64,000 bases of DNA from Thalassospira sp. (lineage in GTDB: Bacteria; Pseudomonadota; Alphaproteobacteria; Rhodospirillales; Thalassospiraceae), in assembly GCF_030690045.1 (NCBI RefSeq), contig NZ_JAUYHK010000021.1:299666-363665 (forward strand), given 5' to 3'. Below, piece after piece: positions 30,609 through 40,386 of this stretch. The position numbers and the translations under genes were made by a program. How positions within the stretch are numbered: position 1 is the stretch's first letter; each line of letters opens with the position of its first letter. The notes below the pieces were generated by a model. It was not told the origin of the DNA. It did not search any database and worked only from the letters and a program-made list of their open reading frames with translations.

Positions 30609-31136
30609 ATGGCGGACAAGCCTGCGACTGATAACCGTGTCGGGATTTATCCCGGCACCTTTGATCCGGTGACCCAGGGCCATATGGACATCATCCGGCG
30701 GGCGACGCGTATTGTCGATCAGCTGATTGTCGGTGTGGCGGTCAATATCGGCAAAAAACCGATGTTTTCGGTCGAGGAACGATGTGAACTGGTGCGGGAA
30801 TCGCTTGACGCGGCGGGGGGCGATGTTGCCGCCCGTACCGTGGTCAAACCTTTCGGGTCGCTTCTGATGCATTTTGCACAGGAAAATGACTCGTCCATCA
30901 TCATTCGTGGTCTGCGGGCTGTGTCGGATTTTGAATATGAATTCCAGATGGCGGGCATGAATGCCCGTCTCGCACCCCGCGTTGAAACAGTGTTTCTGAT
31001 GGCGTCGGACAAACAGCAATTTGTCTCGTCGCGTTTTGTCAAGGAAATCGCCCGTCTGGGCGGTAATGTAACCGAATTTGTGCCCCCTGTTGTGTTGCAA
31101 AGCTTGCAGCGCAAACTGGCGCAAGAAAAGGAATAG
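30609..31136 (+). CDS. coaD: Pantetheine-phosphate adenylyltransferase
   Basis: VGIYPGTFDPVTQGHMDIIRRA...IIRGLRAVSDFEYEFQMA. Confidence 0.97.
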   Translation: MADKPATDNRVGIYPGTFDPVTQGHMDIIRRATRIVDQLIVGVAVNIGKKPMFSVEERCELVRESLDAAGGDVAARTVVKPFGSLLMHFAQENDSSIIIRGLRAVSDFEYEFQMAGMNARLAPRVETVFLMASDKQQFVSSRFVKEIARLGGNVTEFVPPVVLQSLQRKLAQEKE

Positions 31137-31148
31137 GCGGCTTTTGCC

Positions 31149-31733
31149 ATGCGTCTGATCGGTTTTTTTGCTCTTTTTATTTTAGTTCTGGGAAGTGTGA
31201 CCATGTCCAACGGTGGAATCCGCAACGAAGCACAGGCCCAGTCCGGCCCGGTTGCGGCAGATCTTGAAAACACCCTGTATCTTGATCTGAAACAGGGGCG
31301 CGTTGTGATTGCCTTGCGTCCCGACCTTGCCCCGCGGCATGTGGAACGGATCAAGGAACTGACCCGTGCGGGGTTTTATGATGGCCTTGCGTTCCATCGT
31401 GTGATCGAGGGATTTATGGCCCAGGGTGGCGATCCCAAAGGGGATGGCACCGGTGGATCGGGCACCAAATTGCCTGCCGAATTTTCCAGTGAAAAACATG
31501 TGCGCGGTACGCTTTCGATGGCGCGGTCGCAAAATCCCGATAGTGCGGATTCCCAGTTTTTCATCGTCTTTGCCGAAGCACCGCATCTGGACGGGCAATA
31601 TACCGTCTGGGGGCAGGTGGTCGAAGGAATGGATTATGTTGATCAGATCAAAAAAGGCGCATCCTGGGCTAATGGCCGGGTGGCCGACCCTGATCAGATC
31701 ATCAAGATGCAGGTTGCCGCCGACGCCCAGTAA
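31149..31733 (+). CDS. Peptidyl-prolyl cis-trans isomerase, cyclophilin type, exported
   Basis: FHRVIEGFMAQGGDPKGDGTGGSG...ARSQNPDSADSQFFIVFAEAPHLDGQYTVWGQV; N-terminal signal. Confidence 0.95.
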   Translation: MRLIGFFALFILVLGSVTMSNGGIRNEAQAQSGPVAADLENTLYLDLKQGRVVIALRPDLAPRHVERIKELTRAGFYDGLAFHRVIEGFMAQGGDPKGDGTGGSGTKLPAEFSSEKHVRGTLSMARSQNPDSADSQFFIVFAEAPHLDGQYTVWGQVVEGMDYVDQIKKGASWANGRVADPDQIIKMQVAADAQ

Positions 31734-31762
31734 TCCGTCGCGGACTGCTCTGATTTTACAAC

Positions 31763-31799
31763 CGAAAGCCATCCTGATCGGGGTGGCTTTCGCATTTTT
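31763..31799 (+). terminator. Rho-independent terminator
   Basis: CGAAAGCCA...TGGCTTTCG followed by CATTTTT. Confidence 0.7.
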
Positions 31800-31899
31800 G
31801 GGTGTCTTTGTGGTGCGATGCTGCAAAAAGTAAAAAATATGAAAATGAGAGGTTGACCCACCGGACATCCCCCGTTAAAACGCCCGTCACCCAGTCGAT

Positions 31900-31975
31900 G
31901 GGCCCGTAGCTCAGTTGGTAGAGCAATTGACTTTTAATCAATGGGTCACAGGTTCGAATCCCGTCGGGCTCACCA
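31900..31975 (+). tRNA. tRNA-Lys (TTT), copy 1
   Basis: GGGCCCGTAGCTCAGTTGGTAGAGCAATTGACTTTTAATCAATGGGTCACAGGTTCGAATCCCGTCGGGCTCACCA. Confidence 0.97.
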
Positions 31976-32123
31976 ATAAACCCCTGGAACCGCAAGGTTC
32001 TGGGGGTTTATTTTTGCCGCAATCCCGGAAGGGTATGATTGAGGCCATTTTTGTTGGCTTGCAAGGGCAGAACAGGCTTGACCCTGCGGCGTTCCGGCGA
32101 TAAAACGCCGACACCATGAAAAT

Positions 32124-32199
32124 GGGCCCGTAGCTCAGTTGGTAGAGCAATTGACTTTTAATCAATGGGTCACAGGTTCGAATCCCGTCGGGCTCACCA
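32124..32199 (+). tRNA. tRNA-Lys (TTT), copy 2
   Basis: Identical 76-nt sequence to copy 1; flanked by a related hairpin terminator. Confidence 0.97.
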
Positions 32200-32389
32200 A
32201 TAAACCCCTGAAGCCGCAAGGTTTCGGGGGTTTGTCTTTTTCGGAACAGTTCTGCTGTATAACTGCAATGTCGCAAATGCAACCGAGTTGCGATTGCATA
32301 TTTTGGTTCTTTCCTTTAAGAAGTGCAAATCAGTGTTAGTTGCGTTGCGGGACAGCCCGGCGCAGATCATTATTGCGATCGGAAGAACC

Positions 32390-33262
32390 ATGCCTGAAAC
32401 AATTTTGCCCTCCGCCTCTGATCTGACCAGCGGTTCGGGAACCGGTCTGGAAACTTTGGCGCAAAGTTCTGTCAATGATCCTGACATGATCCCGCTTGCC
32501 AGCGACACCCTTAATCCGGCTGCAGGTGTATTGGGGGATGGGGGAGCGAGTGTCTCTTCGGGCTGGATGCCCGATGCGATTACGACCCTGCCGCTTTATG
32601 ATCTGATCGACCGGGCCGGGATTGTCGGCTGGGTTCTGTCGGCTCTTGCCCTGATTGGTGTGATGCTGTTTTTCTACAAACTGGTCGGTTTTTTGCGACG
32701 CGGGCTTTTTGCCGATGGCTTTGTTCCTGCTTTGGAAAGCCATCTGGTCAATGACGATGCCGTGCAGGCGCAGAAATTGTTGTCGTCCCGTCGTCATCCG
32801 GCGGCACGCATTGGTTTGTTTGCGCTGTCGCTGCCGGTTGGGGATGGCGATAACCGTGAGGCCGCGTCCGATTTGATTGCCGCTCGGGCCCGCAAGGAAA
32901 TTGACGGTTTGAACGGTGGTCTGCGCATCATGTCGGCCATTGCCGTGCTCAGCCCGCTTTTGGGCCTGCTCGGGACGGTTATGGGCATGATCAATGCCTT
33001 TCAGCAGATGGAAGGTGCCGGAAGCCGCATCGATCCTTCAGTGCTGTCTGGCGGTATCTGGCTGGCGTTGCTGACGACAGCGATTGGTCTGGTGGTGGCA
33101 ATCCCGGCAACCGCCCTGCATATGTGGATGCAAAGCATGATCAACCGTGCCGCCGGGGTGATGGAAGATGTTTGTACCCTTGTAGTCAACCGTGCCGAAC
33201 TGGCGGAACAAACGGTGCCCGGTGTGGTCAATATCACCAAACTGCGACACGCAGCGGAATAA
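32390..33262 (+). CDS. exbB: MotA/TolQ/ExbB family proton channel
   Basis: RKEIDGLNGGLRIMSAIAVLSPLLGLLGTVMGMINAFQQME...GGIWLALLTTAIGLVVAIPA. Confidence 0.92.
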   Translation: MPETILPSASDLTSGSGTGLETLAQSSVNDPDMIPLASDTLNPAAGVLGDGGASVSSGWMPDAITTLPLYDLIDRAGIVGWVLSALALIGVMLFFYKLVGFLRRGLFADGFVPALESHLVNDDAVQAQKLLSSRRHPAARIGLFALSLPVGDGDNREAASDLIAARARKEIDGLNGGLRIMSAIAVLSPLLGLLGTVMGMINAFQQMEGAGSRIDPSVLSGGIWLALLTTAIGLVVAIPATALHMWMQSMINRAAGVMEDVCTLVVNRAELAEQTVPGVVNITKLRHAAE

Positions 33263-33271
33263 GCAAGGCTC

Positions 33272-33661
33272 ATGCATCTTCGCCAGAAAAAGGGCGACGG
33301 CACGCCGATGATCGGCCTGACGCCGCTGATTGATGTTGTTTTCATTTTGTTGATTTTTTTCATGCTGGCGTCGAGTTTTCTGGACTGGCGCGGGTTTGAA
33401 ATGTCGGTCAGCATCCGCGATGGCAGCACGACCCGACAAAGCGATACGCGGAGCATGACAATTGAAATCGATCAGGCGGGCGGCATAACCCTGAATGGCG
33501 AGGTCATTGCGATTACGCGACTGGTGCCGATGCTGCGCGAACAGCCCGACGGGACGAAATTCTATATTCGTCCGGTGAATGGGGCGACGCTTCAGCAACT
33601 GGTCAGTGTGATGGACGCGCTGGGCCGGGGCGGTATTGTGAATGTGGATCTGATCGAATGA
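33272..33661 (+). CDS. exbD: ExbD/TolR family biopolymer transporter
   Basis: MIGLTPLIDVVFILLIFFMLAS. Confidence 0.9.
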   Translation: MHLRQKKGDGTPMIGLTPLIDVVFILLIFFMLASSFLDWRGFEMSVSIRDGSTTRQSDTRSMTIEIDQAGGITLNGEVIAITRLVPMLREQPDGTKFYIRPVNGATLQQLVSVMDALGRGGIVNVDLIE

Positions 33662-34062
33662 AACGCCGTATCCAGATCGTCAATGATGATCCGCAACAGG
33701 AACCGATGTTGCCCCTGATCAATATTGTGTTCTTGCTGCTGATTTTTTTCATGATTGCGGGCAGTTTGCAAAAACTGGGGCCGTTTGATGTTGACCCGCC
33801 CGCCAGTGCGACCGCGACCGCGCAGGCACCCGATACACTGGTTATCTGGGTGGGGCAGGGCGGCGAGGTTGGCGTTGATGCGCCTCAGGGGCGTATCGAA
33901 GATGTCTCCAGCCTGCTGCCAACCGATTATGCCGGGCGACCGGTGGAAATTCGGGCGGATCGCGGGGTTGAAGGCACCCGGGTGGTCGGACTTTTAAAAC
34001 GGTTACAGGTATTGGGCGTAGACAAGGTCCAACTGATGACCGCCGTTGAACCCGAAGAATAA
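33658..34062 (+). CDS. exbD: ExbD/TolR family biopolymer transporter, second copy
   Basis: MLPLINIVFLLLIFFMIAGS; ATG overlaps the previous stop. Confidence 0.88.
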   Translation: MKRRIQIVNDDPQQEPMLPLINIVFLLLIFFMIAGSLQKLGPFDVDPPASATATAQAPDTLVIWVGQGGEVGVDAPQGRIEDVSSLLPTDYAGRPVEIRADRGVEGTRVVGLLKRLQVLGVDKVQLMTAVEPEE

Positions 34063-34072
34063 CGGACTAAAG

Positions 34073-34996
34073 ATGTCAAAGCGCGGAGACTTCCTGATTG
34101 CAACAGCCCTTACGGCCCTGACACTGGGCGGGGGAATTGTCTTGGCCATGCCGGAACCACAACCATCGGGTTGGGGGGGGGCAGGAGCCATGCAAAGCAT
34201 CAGCATTTCACTGGGCAGCGGTCAGGCTGTGGAAGGCGAAGCAGACGTTCAGGACGATAGTTCTGCCGCCCAGCAGGCTGACAGCAAAAAAGCGCCCGAG
34301 AATCCCGAAATACCCGAAGAAATTCAGGAAGTTCAGGAACCAGATCCCGAACCGGTCGAAGAAGTGGCCGAAGCCGAACCGGAACCTGTTGTCGAACCCG
34401 AGCCGGTTGTAGAGCCCGAGCCAGTGATCGAACCGGTTGTTGAATCAGAACCGGAGCCTGAACCGGTTACGCAATTGAGCGAAATCACCCCACCTCCGGT
34501 CAAGCCTCGCCCGCCTGTTGTCAAACCGGAGCCCCGGCTACAGGAAGTTGCCATGGCATCTCCGCAGCCGGAAAAACAGGCCCCGACCCCGTCAAAGGCC
34601 GCGCCGGAAGATTCGACGAAATCTGATGGTATATCGGGGACGACGGTCCGCAGTCAGGCAGCGAGTTCGGCAACTGGCAGTGGCGGTGGCAGCAGCATCA
34701 ACAGTGCCGCCTATGTCAATTATCAGGATTCCGTTTTGCAAACCCTGATGCAATATCGCGAATATCCGTCAATTGCCCGCCGTCGGGGGATCGAAGGTCA
34801 GAATATGGTCCGGATCACGATTGAACGTGACGGGTCGGTATCCTTGCTGGAAATCGTTGATTTCAGTGGCAACGCCATTCTGGATCGCGCAACCGAAGAA
34901 ATGATCAATCGCGTCCGACGCTTTCCACCCTTTCCCGACACGATGGAAAAAGACAGCATCACCTTGCGGGTGCCGGTGGTTTATAATTTGCGCTGA
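34073..34996 (+). CDS. tonB: TonB family protein with Glu-Pro-rich spacer
   Basis: N-terminal TM; EPEPVVEPEPVVEPEPV spacer; C-terminal YPSIARRRGIEGQNMVRITIERDGSVSLLEIVDFSGNAILDRATEEMI...FPPFP. Confidence 0.93.
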   Translation: MSKRGDFLIATALTALTLGGGIVLAMPEPQPSGWGGAGAMQSISISLGSGQAVEGEADVQDDSSAAQQADSKKAPENPEIPEEIQEVQEPDPEPVEEVAEAEPEPVVEPEPVVEPEPVIEPVVESEPEPEPVTQLSEITPPPVKPRPPVVKPEPRLQEVAMASPQPEKQAPTPSKAAPEDSTKSDGISGTTVRSQAASSATGSGGGSSINSAAYVNYQDSVLQTLMQYREYPSIARRRGIEGQNMVRITIERDGSVSLLEIVDFSGNAILDRATEEMINRVRRFPPFPDTMEKDSITLRVPVVYNLR

Positions 34997-35042
34997 TCCG
35001 TTGGCGGAGGGGGGCAGCACCATATGCTGCCCCGACATGCCT

Positions 35043-36371
35043 TTAATTGTTCGTACTGGTCAGTCCGGATACGAATTTATCAACATCATGGCGCAATTGT
35101 TCGGAATGCTGGGTCAAGGCCTGAGAAGCCCGATGTACTTCATCGGCGACACTGCCGGTATGCTGAGCAGTGGTGCTGACACGTTCCAGACTGCTGTTCA
35201 CATCCCGATTGGCGTTTGACACCCCATTGATATTCTGGCTGATTTCGCCGGTTGCTGCGGCTTGTTGTTCAATCGCGGCCGAAACAGCGGTGACAGCATC
35301 GACAATATTGCTGATCTGGCTGGCAACATCGCGGATTGCGGTGACGGCTTCATTGGTGTTTTGTTGAACCGACGTGATCTGGGCGGTGATGTCGCCGGTG
35401 GCCTTGGCCGTCTGATTGGCAAGGTTTTTTACCTCGCTGGCGACCACGGCAAAGCCTTTGCCTGCATCCCCGGCGCGTGCCGCCTCAATCGTGGCATTCA
35501 GGGCCAGAAGGTTAGTCTGATTGGCAATTTTATCAATCAGGGTCACAACTGCACCGATTTCAGTAGCGGCTTTATTCAGGGTTTCGATGGTTGCCGTTGT
35601 CGATTTTACAGCGGTTTCAACGTCACCTGAAATGGTTGAGGCGCGGGAAACCTGACTGGAAATCTCTCGGATTGACGAATCAAGTTCGTCTGCGGCACTG
35701 GCAACCGTGTTGGCATTGTCGGCAGATACTTCGGCCGCAGATCGGGCGGTTTGGACCTGTCCGTTGGTATCACCGGCACTACTGACCAGGCTTTCCGCCG
35801 CTTTGGCCATGTCTTGCGCCGAGGCGGCCACCGCATTGACTACAGTTGAAACAGTCGCCTGAAACTGGTCGGACATATCTGCAAGGCGTTTTTGATAGGT
35901 GTTCTGGGTTTCTTCGTAATAAATCGTAATGGCCAGTTCCATATCCATAAGAATGGCGGTCGATGCGGCGGCGATCATGTCAGCTGCATGGCGTTCCCGC
36001 TTTAACGCGTCATGCAACATGATAACCAGTTTGCCCAGAATGAAATTATATCCTGAAACATAGGCTTCGGGTGTCAGGCCGATGCGTTCATGTGCCCGGC
36101 CAATCCGGCGGACATCGCCAAAATAACTGTCGTCAAATTTGGCGGAAAACAGTTTTTCCCAATGGTCGCTTTGTGCCTTTTTCAGGCTGCCAACCTTGTC
36201 CTTGCTGCCGATGATGCGGGCAAGATCGTCGCGGGCCATTACCTTGACATAGAACGCATCAAGGATTTGCGGCAGGTTTTTTGCAATATACGGCCATGTT
36301 CTTCTTAAATGGTCCCGTTTCTGATCGTCAAAATCGACAAAGGCGAGACGTCGTTGGAGTTCATCAGTCAT
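35043..36371 (-). CDS. Globin-coupled sensor methyl-accepting chemotaxis protein
   Basis: N-terminal protoglobin (RIGRAHERIGLTPEAYVSGYNFIL) plus MCP hairpin (IDKIANQTNLLALNATIEAARAGDAGKGFAVVASEVKNLANQTAKAT). Confidence 0.93.
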   Translation of the reverse strand: MTDELQRRLAFVDFDDQKRDHLRRTWPYIAKNLPQILDAFYVKVMARDDLARIIGSKDKVGSLKKAQSDHWEKLFSAKFDDSYFGDVRRIGRAHERIGLTPEAYVSGYNFILGKLVIMLHDALKRERHAADMIAAASTAILMDMELAITIYYEETQNTYQKRLADMSDQFQATVSTVVNAVAASAQDMAKAAESLVSSAGDTNGQVQTARSAAEVSADNANTVASAADELDSSIREISSQVSRASTISGDVETAVKSTTATIETLNKAATEIGAVVTLIDKIANQTNLLALNATIEAARAGDAGKGFAVVASEVKNLANQTAKATGDITAQITSVQQNTNEAVTAIRDVASQISNIVDAVTAVSAAIEQQAAATGEISQNINGVSNANRDVNSSLERVSTTAQHTGSVADEVHRASQALTQHSEQLRHDVDKFVSGLTSTNN

Positions 36372-36677
36372 GGTGTCCCCATTTTTCGGTATGCTGTTGC
36401 AAGATATTACACAACCTTAAAGGTTGTCTCTTGAATGGTATTGTTTAACTATACTTTGGTATTATTTTTGGGTGATATATTCACATAAGCCAGCCAGTTG
36501 CGTCTTTCTATGTGAAGCACCAAGCATCAATGCATCGCATACGTGTGTTGTTTATTACAATAATCTTAAATCAAGAAGTTACCGATTGGAATGTTTGATG
36601 TTTCTGGACATCGACAACGCCCTTATGTCCCTGCATGAATTTTGGTCGCTGTTTAACCCGAACCATCGGAGGATCAA

Positions 36678-37160
36678 ATGGCAACAGGCATCAATCCCGA
36701 TCATTTGCGGCAAGGAATTATACGTCCGGTTTTGCAGAAACTTGACCTGTGGTCACAGGCGGCTGAAAATTTGCTGATGGGGACGGCGGCACAGGAAAGT
36801 GCGCTGGGCACCTATCTGACGCAGATTGGCGGTGGTCCGGCACGCGGTATCTATCAGATGGAACCGGCGACGCTTGATGATTGCTATACCAATTTTCTGG
36901 ATTATCGCGCCGATCTGAAGGCAAAGGTCGATGCCTTTCTGGCCGCACAGCCGGGAAAATCCGATCAGCTTGCAACCAACAATGCGTATGCCACGGCGAT
37001 GTGTCGCATCCGTTATGTCCGCATCAGCGCGGCCTTGCCCGATGCCAGTGACATTACGGGGCTTGGGAATTACTGGAAGCAGTATTACAACACGCCGCTT
37101 GGCAAGGGCACGGTGGACGAGTTTGTCCAAAATTATCAGCGCTATGTCGGCACGGCGTGA
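36678..37160 (+). CDS. Hypothetical protein resembling phage lysozyme/transglycosylase-like proteins
   Basis: ENLLMGTAAQESALGTYLTQIGGGPARGIYQMEPATLDD; RBS GGAGG; flanked by AT-rich upstream DNA and a terminator. Confidence 0.6.
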   Translation: MATGINPDHLRQGIIRPVLQKLDLWSQAAENLLMGTAAQESALGTYLTQIGGGPARGIYQMEPATLDDCYTNFLDYRADLKAKVDAFLAAQPGKSDQLATNNAYATAMCRIRYVRISAALPDASDITGLGNYWKQYYNTPLGKGTVDEFVQNYQRYVGTA

Positions 37161-37174
37161 CGGCACATAAAAAA

Positions 37175-37205
37175 GCACGAACAGCGCAAATCTGTTCGTG
37201 CCTGA
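37175..37205. terminator. Hairpin terminator between convergent genes
   Basis: GCACGAACAG-cgcaaat-CTGTTCGTGC. Confidence 0.75.
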
Positions 37206-37226
37206 AAATACCGGATGGTGATTCAA

Positions 37227-37919
37227 TCAATCGTGCTTGCCGCCATGCGCCTTAGACCAGCCAATCGGATCGGCCAGAAAATCGCGGACGCCATTAACCG
37301 CAGCGTCGCTGAAATAGCCCCCCTGTTGGGCAACATCCAGAACATCATGCCATGTGCACAGATAATGCATTTCGATGTCGTCTTTTTTCAGGTTTTCCAG
37401 CGCATTGGGAAACACACCATAGAAAAACACGACAAAAGCATGTTTGCATTCGCCGCCTGCTTCGCGAATGGCATTGACGAAATTGACCTTTGATGCTCCA
37501 TCTGTTGCAAGGTCTTCGACCAGAAGTACGCGCTGGCCTTCGTGGATGTCGCCTTCAATCCGCGCCTTGCGGCCAAAACCCTTGGGCTTTTTACGGACAT
37601 ATTGCATCGGTAAATCCAGCGCATCGGCCAGCCATGCCGAATAGGGGATACCTGCGGTTTCCCCTCCGGCCACGGCATCAAATGCCTCGTATCCGGCGGC
37701 ATCCGAAATCTGACGGGCGGCCAGTTCGATCACCTTGCGCCGCGCACGTGGAAAGGAAATCAGCTTGCGACAATCGATATAGGTCGGGCTGGCCCAACCG
37801 GATGTCAGGATATACGGGTCTTCCGGTCGGAAATTGACCGCTCCGATATCCAGCAAAATACGGGCGACGGTTTTTGCAGCATAACTGCAATGAGCAGAGG
37901 ATGCAGGGATCGTGGACAT
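37227..37919 (-). CDS. pyrE: Orotate phosphoribosyltransferase
   Basis: SGWASPTYIDCRKLISFPRARR...VAGGETAGIPYSAWLAD...RVLLVEDLATDGASK. Confidence 0.96.
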   Translation of the reverse strand: MSTIPASSAHCSYAAKTVARILLDIGAVNFRPEDPYILTSGWASPTYIDCRKLISFPRARRKVIELAARQISDAAGYEAFDAVAGGETAGIPYSAWLADALDLPMQYVRKKPKGFGRKARIEGDIHEGQRVLLVEDLATDGASKVNFVNAIREAGGECKHAFVVFFYGVFPNALENLKKDDIEMHYLCTWHDVLDVAQQGGYFSDAAVNGVRDFLADPIGWSKAHGGKHD

Positions 37920-38110
37920 GGCAGCACTTCCTTTTGGGCGTAAAGAACGGCATTTCTTAGCGGTTTATTGTGCAAAGCGCAAAGAAAAGCCGCTGTCCGG
38001 ATGGTCAGGATTTCTTGGTTTTATTGGGAAGGTATGCAAGGCATTGGCAAAAGACCATTTTGGGTTTATTTCGGTATGGCTATGCCGAATTAAACGGAAA
38101 GGCCTGTGTC

Positions 38111-38896
38111 ATGACCCAAGACAGCGGACTGATGGTGGATATCGCCCATGCCATCGCCACGATTACCATTAACCAGCCGGACCGTAAAAATGCCCTGACC
38201 AAACCGATGTGGGGTGAGTTGGCAAATATGGCGGCCGATCTGGCGGCCCGGGATGATTTGCGCTGTATCGTTATTCGGGGTGGCTGCGGGGCGGGTTTTG
38301 GGGCTGGAGCCGATATTCATGAATTTGTCCGCGAACGCGATGGTTTTGCCCGGGCGCGGGATTACGGCATGTTGCATGCTGAAGCCCTGCAAACCATTCA
38401 GGCCTGCCCGCATCCGGTGATTGCAGCTATTGATGGACCGTGCATCGGGGCGTCCTTTGTGCTGGCGGCGGCGTGCGATTTGCGGATTGCCGCGGCCAAT
38501 GCCAAATTTGCTGTGCCGCCGATGAAACTCGGCGCGACGCTGGGCTATCCGGAATTGCAAATTATGCTGGATTTGCTGGGGCAGGGGCGATTGCTGGAAA
38601 TTCTTTTGGAAGGCCAAACCTTTGGTGCAGAACGGGCACGCGACATTGGCTTTGTTGCCCGCGTGGTGACAGATGACGCCTTTGAAGATGAAATCACCCG
38701 CACAGCGAAGCATATTGCCACAGGGGCACCGATCACCCAGCGTCTGCACAAAAAAATGATCAGCCGTCTTTTGGAAGGCGGGGCGCTAAACGCAGCGGAA
38801 TTCGACGAGGGCTATCGCGCCTTTGACAGCGACGATTTCCGCGAGGGTTATACCGCCTTCATCGAAAAGCGCAAACCGGTGTTCGTTGGGAAATAA
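38111..38896 (+). CDS. Enoyl-CoA hydratase/isomerase family protein
   Basis: ITINQPDRKNALTKPMW...GAGADIHEF...AIDGPCIGASFVLAAACDLRIAA. Confidence 0.93.
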   Translation: MTQDSGLMVDIAHAIATITINQPDRKNALTKPMWGELANMAADLAARDDLRCIVIRGGCGAGFGAGADIHEFVRERDGFARARDYGMLHAEALQTIQACPHPVIAAIDGPCIGASFVLAAACDLRIAAANAKFAVPPMKLGATLGYPELQIMLDLLGQGRLLEILLEGQTFGAERARDIGFVARVVTDDAFEDEITRTAKHIATGAPITQRLHKKMISRLLEGGALNAAEFDEGYRAFDSDDFREGYTAFIEKRKPVFVGK

Positions 38897-38917
38897 GGCT
38901 GGTTACACGCGGTATTA

Positions 38918-40147
38918 TCAGGATTTTCTTTCCGTTTCGGGTTCGATGCTGGTCAGTTTCGGACGGGCAACCAGATACACCATCAGATTGGCAAAAATCC
39001 CGAAACCCAACATGCAGGCCGTCACGGGTAACAGGGTGCCGTTATGAATCTGGCCGATGAAAATCCCGGCCAGTGCGCCAGTGGCAAACTGGATCGTGCC
39101 CATCAGGGCGGTTGCCGTGCCGCCGATATAGGGGAAATACTGCATAAAGGCGGCAGTGGCGTTGGGCGCGGTCAGGCCGATCAAACCGACAGACAGCATG
39201 ACAAGTGGCACGATGGCATATAGATTGGGTTCAAACAGATTAACGGCAATGAACAGCAACACAGTGGCGGCAAGCTGAACTCCGACGCCAATCGCCAGAA
39301 TCTGATGGCATTCCATGCGTTTGAGTAACGGGCCGTTCAGGCGGTTGCAGATGATGATGACAATGACATTTGCCCCAAACAGCCACGGGAATGTGGCAGG
39401 GGACATGCCAAAATAATCAATGTACATAAACGGGCTGTCGGTCAGGAAACTGAACATCACCGCACTGGCCCCGGTATGGGCGAAAAGATAGCCAAGGGCC
39501 GGACGTTGTTTCAGAACCTCGATATAGGTCCATAAAACACGCCGGGCCGGGCCGGGATGGCGAACATGCAAGCGTGTTGTTTCCGGCAACTTCAACCAGA
39601 CAATCACCAGCATGATGCTGCCATAAACCACCAGCAGGACAAAAATCGCCCGCCACGTTGAAAAAGTCAGCAGGATCGCTCCGATGGTCGGCGCCACCAG
39701 CGGTGCAATCATCATGATCATGGCGATCAGGGCAAACATACGGGCGGCTTCCTTGCCGTCATACAGATCACGCACCGATGCCCCGACAATCACCAGCGCA
39801 AAGCCGCCACCAATCGCCTGGATAAAGCGCATGACATTCAGGCTGGTGGAGGTTTCGACCGACAGGATGATGGCACTGGCAAGAATATAAATCAGAAGCC
39901 CCGTCATCGCGACCGGACGGCGACCAATGCGGTCCGACAACGGGCCGCCAATCAGTTGCCCCAGGGCAAAGCCGATCAGAAAGGTACTGATGGAAATTTC
40001 GATATCATGGATCGGTGCACCAAAATCCCGCGCCATCGCAGGAATGGCAGGCAGATAAGTATCAATGGCAAAGGGCGCGGTCGCAATCAGGGCGGCCAGC
40101 AAAATGGCAAGACGCTTGGGGTTGAAGGCGTCGGCAGCACGGGACAT
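38918..40147 (-). CDS. Bcr/CflA family MFS drug efflux transporter
   Basis: IDTYLPAIPAMARDFG...GQLIGGPLSDRIGRRPV...RFIQAIGGGFALVI. Confidence 0.93.
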   Translation of the reverse strand: MSRAADAFNPKRLAILLAALIATAPFAIDTYLPAIPAMARDFGAPIHDIEISISTFLIGFALGQLIGGPLSDRIGRRPVAMTGLLIYILASAIILSVETSTSLNVMRFIQAIGGGFALVIVGASVRDLYDGKEAARMFALIAMIMMIAPLVAPTIGAILLTFSTWRAIFVLLVVYGSIMLVIVWLKLPETTRLHVRHPGPARRVLWTYIEVLKQRPALGYLFAHTGASAVMFSFLTDSPFMYIDYFGMSPATFPWLFGANVIVIIICNRLNGPLLKRMECHQILAIGVGVQLAATVLLFIAVNLFEPNLYAIVPLVMLSVGLIGLTAPNATAAFMQYFPYIGGTATALMGTIQFATGALAGIFIGQIHNGTLLPVTACMLGFGIFANLMVYLVARPKLTSIEPETERKS

Positions 40148-40318
40148 GAGGCGATCCGGTTGTTGGTGTCGGGGTGGCGCATTGTCTGTGATCTGACTGG
40201 CAGCCAAATGCGCATTTGAAACGATTCAAGTGTAATTATTATCCACAGATTTTTTGTTTTTCCTAGTCGGCAATGGTCGGTGCCCGGCGCAGCAGCCATG
40301 CACAAAGCGCACAAAGGA

Positions 40319-40348
40319 AAACGGCACTCCGCTCAAGGAGTGCCGTTT
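40319..40348. terminator. Terminator hairpin downstream of TRAP permease
   Basis: AACGGCACTCC-gctcaa-GGAGTGCCGTT. Confidence 0.8.
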
Positions 40349-40386
40349 GTGCATCAGAAATGCAGGTTTTTCGGGATTGAATCGTT

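Noticed and set aside
34330-34480. EPEPVVEPEPV repeat as a novel repeat element
   Set aside because: It is the ordinary Pro/Glu-rich periplasmic spacer of TonB proteins.
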